From positions 84,810,793-84,874,792 of the forward strand of contig OX235273.1 in NCBI GenBank assembly GCA_944472155.2: a stretch of 64,000 bases of DNA, read 5' to 3'. Origin of the DNA: Trichobilharzia szidati. Lineage: Eukaryota; Platyhelminthes; Trematoda; Strigeidida; Schistosomatidae. The notes beneath the pieces are model-generated. The model worked only from the letters and a program-made list of their open reading frames with translations. It made no database searches and had not been told where the DNA came from. The position numbers were made by a program, and so were the translations under genes. This document shows, one piece after another, positions 14,501 through 29,000 of this stretch; position 1 is the first letter of the stretch; every line of letters begins with the position of its first letter.

Positions 14501-17500
14501 GAAGAAATAAGAACACTGATGAGTTTATTTTAGGAATAAAAGATGCATTACATCGGTACTATATTCAAGATCAGTTATTTCATTATTGAAAGTTTTCGTT
14601 GTTATGCCCTCTGATACAGTCAGTTTGTGTTTGAATGAATAAATAAATAAAATAATACCTCTGACTGTTTTCAATGAGGAATTTAGACATCCAACAAGGA
14701 TATAAAGGATTCACTTAGCCATTGTTAAAATGCAGACAAGATATCCAGTTGTTAATTAGAGGACGAAAATACCGCGCAGCAGTATGCTTTGTTTTTTTTG
14801 TCAGAGTGTAAATGTGGAGGCCAAGGGATGAGTACCTCCTACAAAGACTATGAACACAGTTACTTTCTCATTATCTTCAGTTTTTGATGGAACAAACAGG
14901 TGAGCAGTGTGAAAGTTAGTCATTTAAGTGTAAGCAGGATTTGTGAGCCACATAAGAAAGCTATAAATTCTCATGACAAAACGTGATCAGAGCACACATT
15001 ACTCTTGTCTATTTAAGGTTTGTATAAACACATCCTGGAAGCTGAAGTAGGATTGGATTGGAAGACTGCAAAGGGTAATAAGATCAAATATACCACTGGA
15101 CTATTAAGTTGGTGAATGCTGTTATGAGCAGTGTTAAGATTTGTAAACTGTCCGACTTTTGACCATGTGACCGTCATCATTTAGGAGTACAGATTCTACG
15201 TGGTGCAAGAGTGTTCATTTTTTACCTTCATCTGAATTACGGTATCTAGTACTTCTAATTGTTTTGGTTTTTCACGACCTTTGATTATATTTTTTCCAAT
15301 AACTTTCTCTTTTACTTTCCATATAGTATGCAGAAGTTTAAGGATAAAACTTGGGCATTGTGGTAGAGTACAATTCCATTATGGATAAAATTTTATTTTG
15401 ATAAAATCGCACAGTGTTTTACAGTGTGACCACGTTTCGAGTACTATTTATCACTGCTGATAATCATATCAAGGTACTCACATAACTTTCTTGCTAATTT
15501 TATATACATGCATGCATTAACACACAACCCCATGATAGGGTGTGACAGAGTCAAAATTCTAAAAAGTAATATAGGTAGTTAAGTTGAGAGAGAGATTGAT
15601 TACTGAATCCTGGTTCATAGAGTCTACAACCAACAAATGCAATAGAAGTGACTCAACACCAATACCAGACATATGAAAGATGTTATTTTGAAATAATAGA
15701 GAAGATTTGTAGCTCAGAGAACACTATTAATTGCAAAGATGTTATTTATTACCAGTCAAATCAGAGGAGGACAATAAATAATGTTAAAATGTATTCAATT
15801 CATATTGTGACATTCTAACAAGTTATTTATTTATTTTACTATAAAAACATCTTATTTCCCATCTTATTGACTAACAACACTCGTTTTATTTCCCATCCTA
15901 TTGTATTTTATTGATAACACTAATATTATTTCCGAATGTACTTTATCTTCCTTTCTGTGTCACGCAAGTCTTATGTTGATTTTATTCAAATGTCTAATCA
16001 ATTTTTACTCATGTATATAAGCGAAGCGAAAAAGTTGTGTGAGTACCTTGATATGATTATGAGCAGTAATAAATTGTGCTCGAAACGTGGTCATCAGTAA
16101 ATATTACTGGATAAAACTGTGTAATTTTATCAAAATAAAATTTTATCCATAATGGAATTATGCAGCAGTTTGTCTGATTGCACGGTTACGCAGTAATGCT
16201 CAGATCTATGTTGACACTGTTTGCCTATTTTAAAGAAATAAGAGTTGTTGATTTTCAGAATCTTATTACTTACAGTCTTTTCAGTTAGTTCCTCTACCGA
16301 TCCTGGTTTGTCATATCGAAAGATATTTATTCATCATTGAAGTTGAAGTAAAATATATATAACCCGGGAACTTATCGCATTCAATTAGACAGACTATAGT
16401 CTGTCTAAACATTTTTCTCCTTAACTTTTACTTCAAGGGTTAGTGCGTATTAAATACATTAAATAGCATAACATATTGATTCGTGAAAAGCATACAGACA
16501 AATTCAACTCCATATGAAACTGAAATGCAAGTAGTCTGACTTACAAGACATTGAGTCAGAATTATCAAAACTTTGAAAATTTGAGGCGAAATCAGTATTT
16601 CCAGTAATGTCACTGCAACATGTAACAAAGGATTTAGAATCATCATCTGACTCTGTAAAAGAAAGAGAGAAAACAATTCGAAATTGTATAGCACAATTTG
16701 TAATCAAACCCTAAGAAATACAGTTCATGAGCAATTTAATGGAAGTTGACATTATAAAGACAGACAACTTCATATAAAAAACATCTGCTTAAATTGTCTT
16801 TTTAATATAATTATTAGTTCCTTGATTTTCCAGCAGAATGCAGTGCTTTAAGCGGCACATTTCCACTGCACTCACTTCTCTGCCAACACTAGAAGCCGGC
16901 ACCACAACTTCCCACAAGCTTTCATTTCCTCTTTATATAATCTTCCTCATGTCACCAATGGATACCCACCCAACTGGTCGCTTCCAATTAGGGCGACTCG
17001 AGGACCTGGGGTCTGATGTCACTTAATGAACTCTTCAGCGTACAACCAACCCATCTCAACTTCCTTCCGCGTACGTTGTTGCCTAGTTCGCTATACTGCC
17101 ACTGTTCCTTGTTGCTTATTCTTTCTGCCCGGCCACCTGAGCGGAAGCAGGTGTTGATGAAAATCTGTAGTTCGTTGAAAATTCCTTTCTTGACAAGCGT
17201 AATAAGGTTTTTGTATTTCCCAATGAATGAAAAACAAAACGATATTGTTTTTCATTCATTGAGAAATACAAGAACCTTTATTATAATGAATATCATATAC
17301 CCAATGCCCAAATTTTTTCAAACCGTCAAAAGTGAACTTGGTTTGGACATATATAAGCGTGATAAGTCCCTGAAAAGTATAGAAACAATTGTTTGAAATT
17401 AGTATTGAAAATTCGGATCTTGTCCCTTGCATTAAATGTTATGGATCTCTACACTGATTTCCGAGTAATCTTGCTTTCCCAATTCTGGATGACTTTGACA

Positions 17501-20500
17501 CCATCATATGTGCCGCCTGTAGTTAAAACAATACTGACCAGGAAGGTGAAAGACGATTTTCTTTAGATTCCTAACGTAGATAATAATTGGTGTTTGTTGT
17601 TGTGGGTCGGGTATCTTCATCACCTTCGTCTTCTCTATATTCACATTTGAAGTCCTGTTTTCGTTACCTCTTCTGTCAACTTCCTGCTTTTCGCTTCCCT
17701 ATCAGCGAGTTTATGCAACATGAAACATAAAACATCTCCAAAATACAAAAATATTCTACGGACTTTTCACAGCCCTACAAATACTTGTCTTTTCACTCCC
17801 CATGGACTGTTACCTGATCCAGTCCGCTAAATTGAAAATGATTATCGGTGATAGTAAGCAGACTTGTCTTGTTACTGTCCTCACTTCTTAACGCTCCCGG
17901 TCAGCTTTCTGGTGTTAATTAATTGTCATGCTACATCATCATACAACCTAACTTTATCATAGTAAATAGTGAGCAGAAACAATACCGAGTACTATAATAA
18001 AAATTCAAACTGGTAATTTAACACTAAATACGGAATAATATGAAATCTAAATTTCATGGACAATAAAACCTAAAAGTAATTGTAGCTATGCAATTTATTT
18101 TTTAATGCCAGTTAGACCTCTAATCCGTGTATTATGCATATTCTACATCGGTAGCTTTCACGTTTATGCCTAGATTTAACTAATACACAGTGCTTTCTGA
18201 TTCAGTAGGATAACTTTGCCTGACTAACCTAAGCTGTAGATCAAATTTGCAATTTGCCAATTAGTTGATTTAGCTCTCTAAGCAAAGTCGATTCGCATAC
18301 ACCACTGGTGAACTCAGCACCAAACAAGCAAAACGGTCGCCCGGTGTTTAGGTCGCTTCGAGCTGGCTAGCAAGCACCACTGACTAAGGTTAGTGGTATC
18401 CAACTACTGATATCAATCACTCAGTAGTATACAGCATCATGCATTTATACCTGCTTCCATGATCCCAATTTATGTTATCAAGCAGATCATATACTGCGAT
18501 CTGAATAATTTCGGTTTCCAAAGGAAACTGTGGCAAAATTCCGCCTCCAACTGTGTACACCGCAAATCGTGAATTAATTTGCGAATTGCCATTTTGAATT
18601 ATTGTATTACTAGTTCGCCCAAATTGTTTACAGAATTCGCGTAACCTAAGCTTACCTATTAATTAATCTTATTAAAGCTAATACCACTGCGCATAAGTCT
18701 ATAGTTTGACACCCGTGAACATACAATTCTACAATTTGCTGCGAATTCAAACCATTGATTGATTAGACTACCTTTACCTAAAACACAGTTTGACTTCAAC
18801 AGTGTTAACTTAGTGTTTGAGCACATTAGGATCAATCCTAAAATCTTCTACATGTCTAGACAGATGCCTTCAAATGACGTACTTTTCTTTCCTCCAACGA
18901 ACCATCTCACAAAGGTGACCAATGAGCATTATTTGCATCTCATTTTTTTGTTGACCCCACTTGAGATGGTGAACGTCAGTAATTATCACACGAATCTTTT
19001 GTATCCGTGCTAAGATGAAATTTTAAACCAGACCTTAAATGAGACATCAACTCGCTGAATGAATATCGTAAATGATCTATTCAAGTGTTTCATTCTATGC
19101 CCAAGAACTATTTGTCAGTTTATATAGAAACTGAAGCATCATTTTAATTCAGACAAGTTAAAAAAGAAAACAGTATTGTTTTGTTAATTCCGAAAATATT
19201 CATCAATAATTCTGTGGGAGGCAAAGTTAAACTATCGTAGCCGAAACCAAAGTGACCTTGAACAACCGATCAGAATTCAGATGTAAGGAAAGGTCGCATT
19301 ATCGCTGAAAAATACACTAAAAAAATTGCTAACATGATATTACACTGTATATTTGTAGCTTATGTGTCGTAAGAATCGCCTCCCAGTCAATACACAGATG
19401 ATCTATAGAGAAAGCGTACCATGCGCGATATATCGATTCATCCAAGTGACTGTAGGTCATGGTACTAAACTACTAGTTTGAGATTCATTGGTATTTCTGA
19501 CATTATTCATCAACCTGCTCCTAACTCTAACCATAATCCTAACTTTAGCCCTAAACCTAACCTTAACCCTAGATCCTAAACAATAATCATAAACGCCATA
19601 ACACTACCTAGTAGTATAGATTTGCAGAAAAAGTACGTAGTAAATAAGTAGAATATTGCATCCATCCTCTCCAAGTTCAAAAAGGCAGGCATGATTTGAT
19701 TTGGAATGACATTTCATAGCATTCCCTGTGTGTTGTCGGCCCTTGAAGGTCAACTTTTGAAGGACTTTGACTTTGGCTATGATACTTTAACTTCGCCCTG
19801 AGGGAGAGAGACAGTAGAACAAATAACCAAACACTCTCAATATCAGCCGATTTCTAATACAGTGTGACAGCTATCAACGGCCGTATTTACTCTTTCTTAT
19901 CTGACTAGACAGATCACGAATTCTCATCAGTTGTTTGAAAATCTTTTGCCTGTAATAAATCCCTAAAGAACCCACAGTTAACTTTTAATCTAGTAGTTTT
20001 GATATTTAGGCCAGTTATCTGAGAAACTTATAACCCTTGATTCCAAAACCATTCTAATTAGCTCTCTTCCAAAAGGATTCAGTAGACCTTGTGAATTTTG
20101 AGATTAGATTAGTTATTGTCTAAGCAAAATGAATATCACAATAATGTGAATCAACTAACCTGGAAATGTTACTGTAAACGGTTCAAAATCATCCAGCTCC
20201 AAATTATTTGCTTCTAATTTCTTGAAATCAGCCCATAAGTTTTCTTCTGTAAAACAATAGACAAAAAACCGAGTGTTTATCAATGCATTACTCACTTTCC
20301 TCACTCAAATAAAAAAATTTTGTAAGGTATGTTTAACTTGAAAAAAATACACTGAAGATGAAATGCGTGCAATATTATAATATGGATAAACAAAAAAAAA
20401 GTGATAAAAGTGATACTAACAATGGAAAAACCATCGTTTACATATATGTATTTGTGATAAAAATAAATTGATTAAATATATATAAGAAATTTTAAGGAAT

Positions 20501-23500
20501 TGTGCTGCATATTTCCTTTCCGTGAACAACAGCCAATGCATAGGATAGCGATGGCGAAATGGATAATAGCAACAGTTGTTAGATAACACCTATATGAAAT
20601 ATGCGAGCCACTAAAAGGTTAGTTAATCTAATGACAACTATCGCTAATGAAAGAAAAAATAAATAAACACAATCTATGATCTGCATTAAAGTTAAACTCT
20701 ACTAATAGCAGTTTTCAGCTAGTGAACACATATATATGATCTGAGAGTCAAAATAAAAGGAGGAATAACACTAGTGAGTGATGCACAATAAAGGCACTAG
20801 CATTCAGTATGAGTCTATGATTGCTTTAAGTGAGATTAGGTTTAGATATATCGATTGGAAAATATGAATAATACTATCATTCGATTAGTAGTCAGCTTAT
20901 CTATTCACCCAATGAAACTTATTAAAGCATAAGTAAACAAAGGTGAATATCCACTATCATAACTGAAAGTCTTTTTTTTTATATCATGCGGGAGTGAATT
21001 GTTTTTCTCTTCAAAGAAAAAAAGCTTAAGAGCATAGAATTAATCCAAAAACTGAGAGTAAGGTCTTAAAAAAATGTCAAGTAGTTATCATTTGTTATAC
21101 ACTATGTGATTGATATTTGTTGCATTTTATTCTGAGAATTCACTCTATAAATACCACTTGAGTAATGTCTAGTACCTATGTCCAATTTATCATAGTAGAT
21201 TCAATAGCTATCTTGAAGTGAACCAGACGGCTAAATCAGTCGTCGATTAAATTAAACTGGAAACACTCAATGAATGAAGTATTAGAATTATCCACTTCTA
21301 ATAATATCCAATCAAAATGAATTTCAAACTGTTCAGTTGGAAAATTATGTATTTACACGGCAGAGTTTACAAACTATAAACGAATAATGAAAATAATTTT
21401 TGGTAAAGACGACTAGCAACAGTTGGACATAGTTTTTTTTCTGAAACACAGTAAACCATTTCCCAACAATTGTAAAAGAAACAAAATACACTATTTGTAT
21501 GATTATCATTAGAGTAATTAATAAGTAGACAATAAGGCACACCATTTAAGTAAATCCAAAAAGAAAGAAAAAAAACGAATTCCTAATTCAGTAGTAAAAC
21601 CAGATTATTTCAGTAATTTAACACGAATCTAGCTAAAGAGATATTATGTAATCCATATACATTGTGCAGTTTAACATGAGTAACGATCAGTTAGTAGACA
21701 AAGTGTTCATATATGTGCATTATAAGTTAAATAAATGTACAACATAGAAAACAGAAAATAATGACAATGAAACGACAACAGAAAGCTAAATGGTCAAAAT
21801 AATTCAGCATAGGAAATATATGTACGTGTATATATAAATCACCACTTAATTTTTTAAAGAATATTGAAATATCTAAAATGTGAAAGATGGAAACACTTGA
21901 TCCAGAAACAACAACAATACCATTAATGATAACAGTCACTTAATTAGTGCAAAAAATACTTTGTTATAATGTGGTATTGTAATAATTAAAAGAATATAAT
22001 CATCAAGTCAAAAGGAAACTTCGTTTAAAGGTGGATTATTATATATAATTCAAACAAAAAATGAAGACATTTTATACACAGACAAGTCTGTGATGCATGA
22101 AGAAGTTTAAATAAATTATAATAAACAATGAAGTCATTTTCACCTCTTAACATCAAGGATGAATGAAAAAGTCGGTTTTTACACTATGTGGTTATACTCT
22201 CTTAACGGTGAATATTTGAAAGGTATGCGTTAAAATACTGACTTTCATATTGAGGAAAGTTGCTTGTCGTTATGAACGCATGACTTGAAATTCATTGTAA
22301 AAAAAGAAAACACAACAACAACAAAAAACCTTCTTTTTTATGACAGAAAAGTTGGACTGCAACAAGTTGACATATAAATGTATATGCATTTTGACATTTT
22401 CATGAAGAAAACTACATGCCTAGTAAAAGTGTAAGTGTAACATGTGATATAACACGTAGTTATACTTAAAAAGAAGAATCATTACGACTTCCCAGGTAAG
22501 AGAAATCAATTTACACAGCCACAAGCAGAAATTTCATACATATGAATTCACCAATTACAATTTCTGTGTAAATTTAGATACCACAGCGAAATTGAAATGC
22601 ATTACACTAACCAGTTGGGTAAATCTTTAGAAAAAATGAAGATCTCAATTAGTGAGCTAAGCTGAAGATGAAAATGGTAAGTGTTCAAGCTTATGTGATA
22701 AAAATATACATATGTATTTAGTAATGAAATTCGCGCTGGCCCAGTAATCAATAAAAAATCAGCCAGTGGACAGTATTAGTTGTGGAATAAGCTTAAATTA
22801 TTTAAGGATTTGTCTAATATAATGCTAAAATATCAACACTAGAGATGTACACAAACAGCCTTGAGATTTATTAAGATTAAAAACTATACAAAAAGTCATA
22901 ATTATGATCAACCTATTGTAATTCCAAATTACTTTTATAGTCAAAGGATTTATAAACTAAAATTAAAACTGCAAGAGTATTTATTATCCCGTTCTCAGCA
23001 TCCGCAAAAACACACTTACAAAGGACAGAAGATACACAGTCTTGGACTTATGACGACTTGAGCTAGGAATTCAATTATCATTATTACTCAGCTCACGAAC
23101 TAATACCTATTCTTCTACGGAGATTACAACAAGCTAGAAGCATTATCACTTTAAGCCACCACGCAGATGACATAATCCACTGAGTCTACTCTAAAACCAT
23201 GAATATAGTTTTAAGCCCATACAAGATACATATTGAGACATGAATGAATTATATTAAGAACGCATTGAGCCGGGGTTAGCAATAAAACCCAGAAATTGAA
23301 AATCACCTTATCTGAAACTTGTTAATTGCACAACAGTGATTGGTCGGTAAAGCTCTTCAATAAAAGATCACTGCTAATCGCATAAAGAATTTATTTTTTG
23401 TTTTGTTTTACCAAGTCTTAGAGATTTTTAATACAGATTTAGTCAATGAGTTCAGATACATATAAATATAAACAATGCAAAACTTTAACTGAAAATTTTA

Positions 23501-26029
23501 AAAAAAAGCAAAACAATGAACAGATAATTTCAAAATAATCCAACTCAGCTTTTTTATCAAACCCAAACGTTGTACAATGAAGGGGGAAATAGATTAACAA
23601 ATTAAATTTGAATATATTCTGACCTTTATACCAACTTCAAGATAACAAATGAAGATTTTCTTCAATATAAAACGTGGTATTACACCATTTCACTGAGGTA
23701 AAACACCAGACTGAATCGAGATAGAGTATGTACGGCTGAGAGTTTTGAATATCGAGCGAAATTAAAATGTACTATGTATGAAAGAAAGGATAATATCAAA
23801 GAAGGAAGTAACAACACATAGGAAGGGTAAATTTGACATGCATACAACATAAACAATTACACAGGGAGGAATCAATGAAGACATAGAATAAATATATATG
23901 ACATTATTACTTTCTTTTCTTCTAAATATACCTAGAAAAACAAAATGGTGAACTGGAAATATTCCACATGCAAGACTGGGTAATTTATGCTACAGTATAC
24001 ATGAATATCCAATATATTCGATATTAAAATATACAAATATTGAATACCATGCATGAAAAAAGATATACTTGGTTCAGATATAACACAAATGAATGAAAAT
24101 AGCACTTGCATACGAAGGTTATACAAAATACATCATAACATCACAACAATGTTGTCTAACTATGACAAAAATAGTACACTTGTGAAAATAGAAAGTTTAT
24201 TTCATAAAGGTTAACAGGACAGAGACAATGATACAATAGAATGAAAAGAGGAAATTTTCTAAAGGCTGTATTTCACAAATTTTCGGGTTATGCGGATCTT
24301 TTGTTTTTTATAAAAGAATATTTTGACCAATTTTTAACTTTTCATTTGGATATCTTCAATATTATTAAAGATTTTTTGCAATCTCCGCCTCCCACCTCCC
24401 ACCCAACACCACCATGATCATCAACAATTTTAACATACACAATGTTACAGTACGCCTGTACACACGTAATACAGTAGTAAACTAATACTAGTTATGATGA
24501 ATCCTTTTACACAGAAAACTTTCTCTCTAGAAGGCTTCATACATTCATAATAATATTAGTACTGATACTAATACTTAAACATACTCAGTGTGACAAAATA
24601 CAACTATTCTTATAATAACAATGAATATCATTTGTTGAAAATACGCTGCTATTCAATTCCTTCTTATTGCCTTCAAAATCCAATGAAATTCACAATCACA
24701 GATCTTAAGAACAGTAAATGTATGTGTATGATAAAAAGGAGGATAACTTATACACGTACACAATGCCCATACAACAGGACTGATAAATACATATACATAT
24801 ATGAATATATACATATATACAAACTATGTAATTTTAGCTGGGTGAACAGCCTTCAGATAAATCCGCACCTGCAATATTAGTTGGATCTTGTGTAATACGA
24901 TATTCTGTTGATTCAGATGGATTAGTTGAGACTGCAGCAGATTCACAGTTCTGAAAAAGAATACAAAGCAAATATGATGAGTAAAATTATTGACACAAAA
25001 ATAACAAGAGACAAGCAAACAAGTAAAAAAAATAATAATAAAATAATGATGAATGCAAACAAATAATTATTTAGGAAACAGCTATGTTGTTACTCAAATT
25101 TCCCTCATCAGTAAGGACTTTTTCTTCTGTAGAAATCAAACACTGATATCTAGGGCAGTGTGAAAAGCTTTGACGAATGAAAACCAAATTCATGAAATAA
25201 TTTAATCTCTATTTTATTGGGAATTAGTTGCCTAGTAGGGATTTTCCGTGTACTACGCTAAGAGCTACACTTATCACGTGAAGTTTGATGATACTAATCA
25301 GTTGCCTGGGGTGAAGTAGCTAAAGTGGGAATAAACAATGAACTCTTCTTCATAAATATATTTTTTCTATAAGAATATTAATTTAACTTCTCTTTTGTTT
25401 ATCTTTCTTCTACTTTTAGACAGTTGTCATGTTATGTTGTATGCTCCTATTTCTTGATATCACTACTAAATGATTGCATTTCACATGAGTTAATAGTAAA
25501 ATCTGACAGTTTTCATCAATACAAAGTTATATTACAATTGTACAGAAAAGTCATAATTTACTGAGTTCAAACTTGGGAATTAGGGCACTAGAGAATTTAT
25601 TGATTATTATTATTATTATTATAATGAACAAAAAGAATATGTGTTTAACTAACTCCAATAGGTTGAGGTTTTGTTTGGGTGGCACTAGTAGTCGCTGTTG
25701 ACGGAATTTGATTCGATAATTGATCTTTAGTGTTTGTAAGTTGATCAGAAATGGCCATTTTAGTTGCTAATGCTTGAGCTGTTTCCTCTTCTAGACGACG
25801 TATCTCATCTATTGTAAGCCCATACCATTCATCCTGCCATGCCCATACTTGTCGATGTGCTCTTAACATAGTTTTGCGAAGTGCTTTAGTATGTATATTT
25901 AGGAAAAAAGATAGTTGAAGGAGATAGTAAGATGTATCACAGATATTTTAAAGGACAACCACCTTAATCGGGAAGAAGACACTCCTTATACAATTGCATA
26001 AAACGATACATAACAAGGAATGAAATAAA

Positions 26030-26069
<40 letters not shown>

Positions 26070-29000
26070 AAATATGATCTTTTAAACACCCAAAAACAAA
26101 ACTATGAGTATATTTTTAAGATAGGGAATGACCCTGCAGAACTAGTCTGCACCGAATCACAGTCAAAAGATGCAGTGTACGATGGTTAAGTGTGTTGACT
26201 GTTTCACTTATTTAGGAAAATGTATCAATCCAGTATGACTGATTGCTGATAAAATGTTACCATAAATACAAAAGGTTACTTTGGTATTCGTCAATCTTAG
26301 ATCTGTCATATATGATCGTTGAAATTAGAATCGTGCACAATTTCATTTTAGTTTGTTTATTAGATGTATCACACAGTGAAACAGTTTTATTTAGTGGATG
26401 ACGTTTCGAACAAAATTTATTGTTCATCATCATTTCATTAATTATAATCACACGACTTCGAAACTTGAGTTTTATAGTTTTCTTTGTTCTCTCCTATTTG
26501 TCTTCATGGGCGTTGTAGTAGAATTTTCCAGATGTCTGGGTGGACAGGTGTTGAATCATTCCTATTACACGTCTTTGCAGTTGATTCGATAAACAAAGCT
26601 TCTGTTATCAATCTCTCCCTCACTCCACCCTGTGACATTAGATTTTAAAACTGTCATCTTATCCCATCCACCCTATTGTATGGTTGTGTGTAATTGCATG
26701 TAATGAGTGGTATAGCTGAACTATTCTCTAGGTTTCTTATCTTATTCGGGTCAACTAATCGGGATTTTGCTAGGTTTTTATGCTCGGCTAGTTTGACTAA
26801 CCCTGTTCTACTACTTTGACCTATGTATTTGACTTGACAATCATTGCAGGGTATTAGATAAACTAAATTGTTTTGTTTTAAAGGCTCCACAGGATCCTTT
26901 AACCGACAAAGCTTGTTTCTAATTGAGTTTGTGGGTTTGAATGACACTTTTATTCCTGCCTTGTTAAGAATTCTGCGTAAGGTTTTCGAGGTTCCTTCCT
27001 TGTATGGAATTACTACTGATGATTTAGATTCTTTATTGTTGGTGTTGTCTTGCACATATTTGACATGCATGTCGCCATTACTATTACTATTATTATTATC
27101 ATCATCACTATCATTACTATCATTATTTACTTTATTTTTACATTGTCCTACATACTTTCTGACTAATTTATCAGGATAATTATTAAGTTTCAAAGCTTCT
27201 CTTATATGCCTCACTTCCTGTCTTAGATTTTCCTTGGTACTACTTAGTTTTTTGTGCTCTATTATTTAAACATTTCACCAATCCTATTTTCACTGACATA
27301 GGATGGGATGATCGGAAGTCCAAATATCTGTTTGAATGTGTGGGTTTCCTGTAAACACTAGTGTTTAACTTCCCATCTTCTTTCCTTTTTATGCTACAAT
27401 CTAACATTGGAAGCTCCCCTTCCTGACTTTCCAAATCATAAGTGAACTGAATTGCCTCCACCTTTGAGTTAATTTGTTCGAAAAATCTATTTATATCCTG
27501 TGTTCTAAGTACAGTGAATGTGTCATCTACATACCTTCACCATACTTTTGGGTGTTCTCCCACCTATCCATGAATATATCTGCCACAACCTGGGATATTG
27601 GTGACCCCATGGCAATTCCCTCAGTTTGTATATATATTTTCCCCTGGAATCTAAATACTGTGGAAGTCAGGCATAGCTGCACTGCCAGCATTATGTCCTC
27701 CGGTACGTAGACAATTTCGTTTACTTACTTCGTTTAGATGACAAAACATAGCAAATAATAATGGGAAGTTAGTTAGTAAAGCTGTACAGCTACATCGATT
27801 GAAGTAGGTACGATGCAGAACCACAGCCTACCTTGATGATCAATATTAGCTCGATTATAACTAGTTTGTTAAAAATTTGTGGGTACTCATAGCAAAATAC
27901 GACATAAGTCGTCGAAGTTAATAACTGTTTTTCTGAGTCCTGTAAAATGATGTGGAGTTCGTGAAGTTACAAAACAAGGGTTTTGGTGTTGTTAATATTG
28001 CTCAAAATAATTCACAATGAAATAGATATACTTATTCTTTCCCAAACTGTAGAAAGCTTCATTAATCTTCATTTAACAGTTTTCAGTCACATGTATGTTT
28101 GTCAAATGCAGTATACTTAAGTTTCGCTTCCCTTATTTTAGGTGCTCCTTTAAAGCTTGAACTTATGAACTTCTGCGTATCCGTTAGAATAATCAAAAGT
28201 AACCTTGTAACCTAGGGATTATTATTCGAAGATTGTTCTATATCAACACCATGTTTTTAAGTACACATGAATGAATTTAGGAGTTTTTAATTTTTTGTTC
28301 CGAAATATTCATAAAAAATAACTTTTTTATCCCCATGATTGCATAATATTTTGAAGCATTTTAAATACCCATCTTTCAGTTTGCTTAAGCTAAAATAGCC
28401 ATAGTCGTTGTTTTTCGAGTTTGACCACGGATTGATATCAGTTAGAGAACCACTGAAAACCAGGGAGTACTGGACAGCTGTTTCGTCTTAGTTTGGGACT
28501 CATCGGTAGTACGCACCCACTGGGTTTCGAACCCATGTTAAACTCGAAAAACAAATAAAATCCTTACAAATCAACTCTTGATCATAGTTGTTGTGTTTAC
28601 ATGTAAGAATAGCTGGTATTTATACACTTATTTTTATTGTGTTATAGACTAAACACATATGGCTGAAGCCAATTACACCATGTTATCAAATAATGCTGCC
28701 AATAAAAATAACCAAACGATTGCAGAACACATGGAAATATTCAAAAATTTAGGACAATTTACATGTTTCTACCAGGATTGAAAAAATATTTATTTATTGC
28801 ATATGAAATGCAACCATGCGCAGTTTTCTGCACTGCAAAATATTTTACACAAATTTTAAAGACATGTAGTATTACACTTTGATAGATGAGACGTGATTCG
28901 AGTCCATCAAAGTCAAGTGCCCAAACGAACAATACATGGTTCTATTTTAGCCTCCAAAGCCTCAGGATGGTCGGGGGTGGGTGCCTTGCGCTGCGGGTTG

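Noticed and set aside
18451..18550. Minus-strand open stretch with good acceptor and donor that looked like an extra PITPNM exon
   Set aside because: At 100 bp with incoming phase 1 it would end in phase 2, while the next exon needs phase 1. Exons 7 and 8 join in frame without it. It could be a rare alternative exon, but there is no family match.
26868..27179. Leu/Ser-rich plus-strand ORF resembling a membrane protein
   Set aside because: It is the antisense of the PLE 1 coding region; the low-complexity run comes from an Asn/Asp-rich stretch on the other strand.
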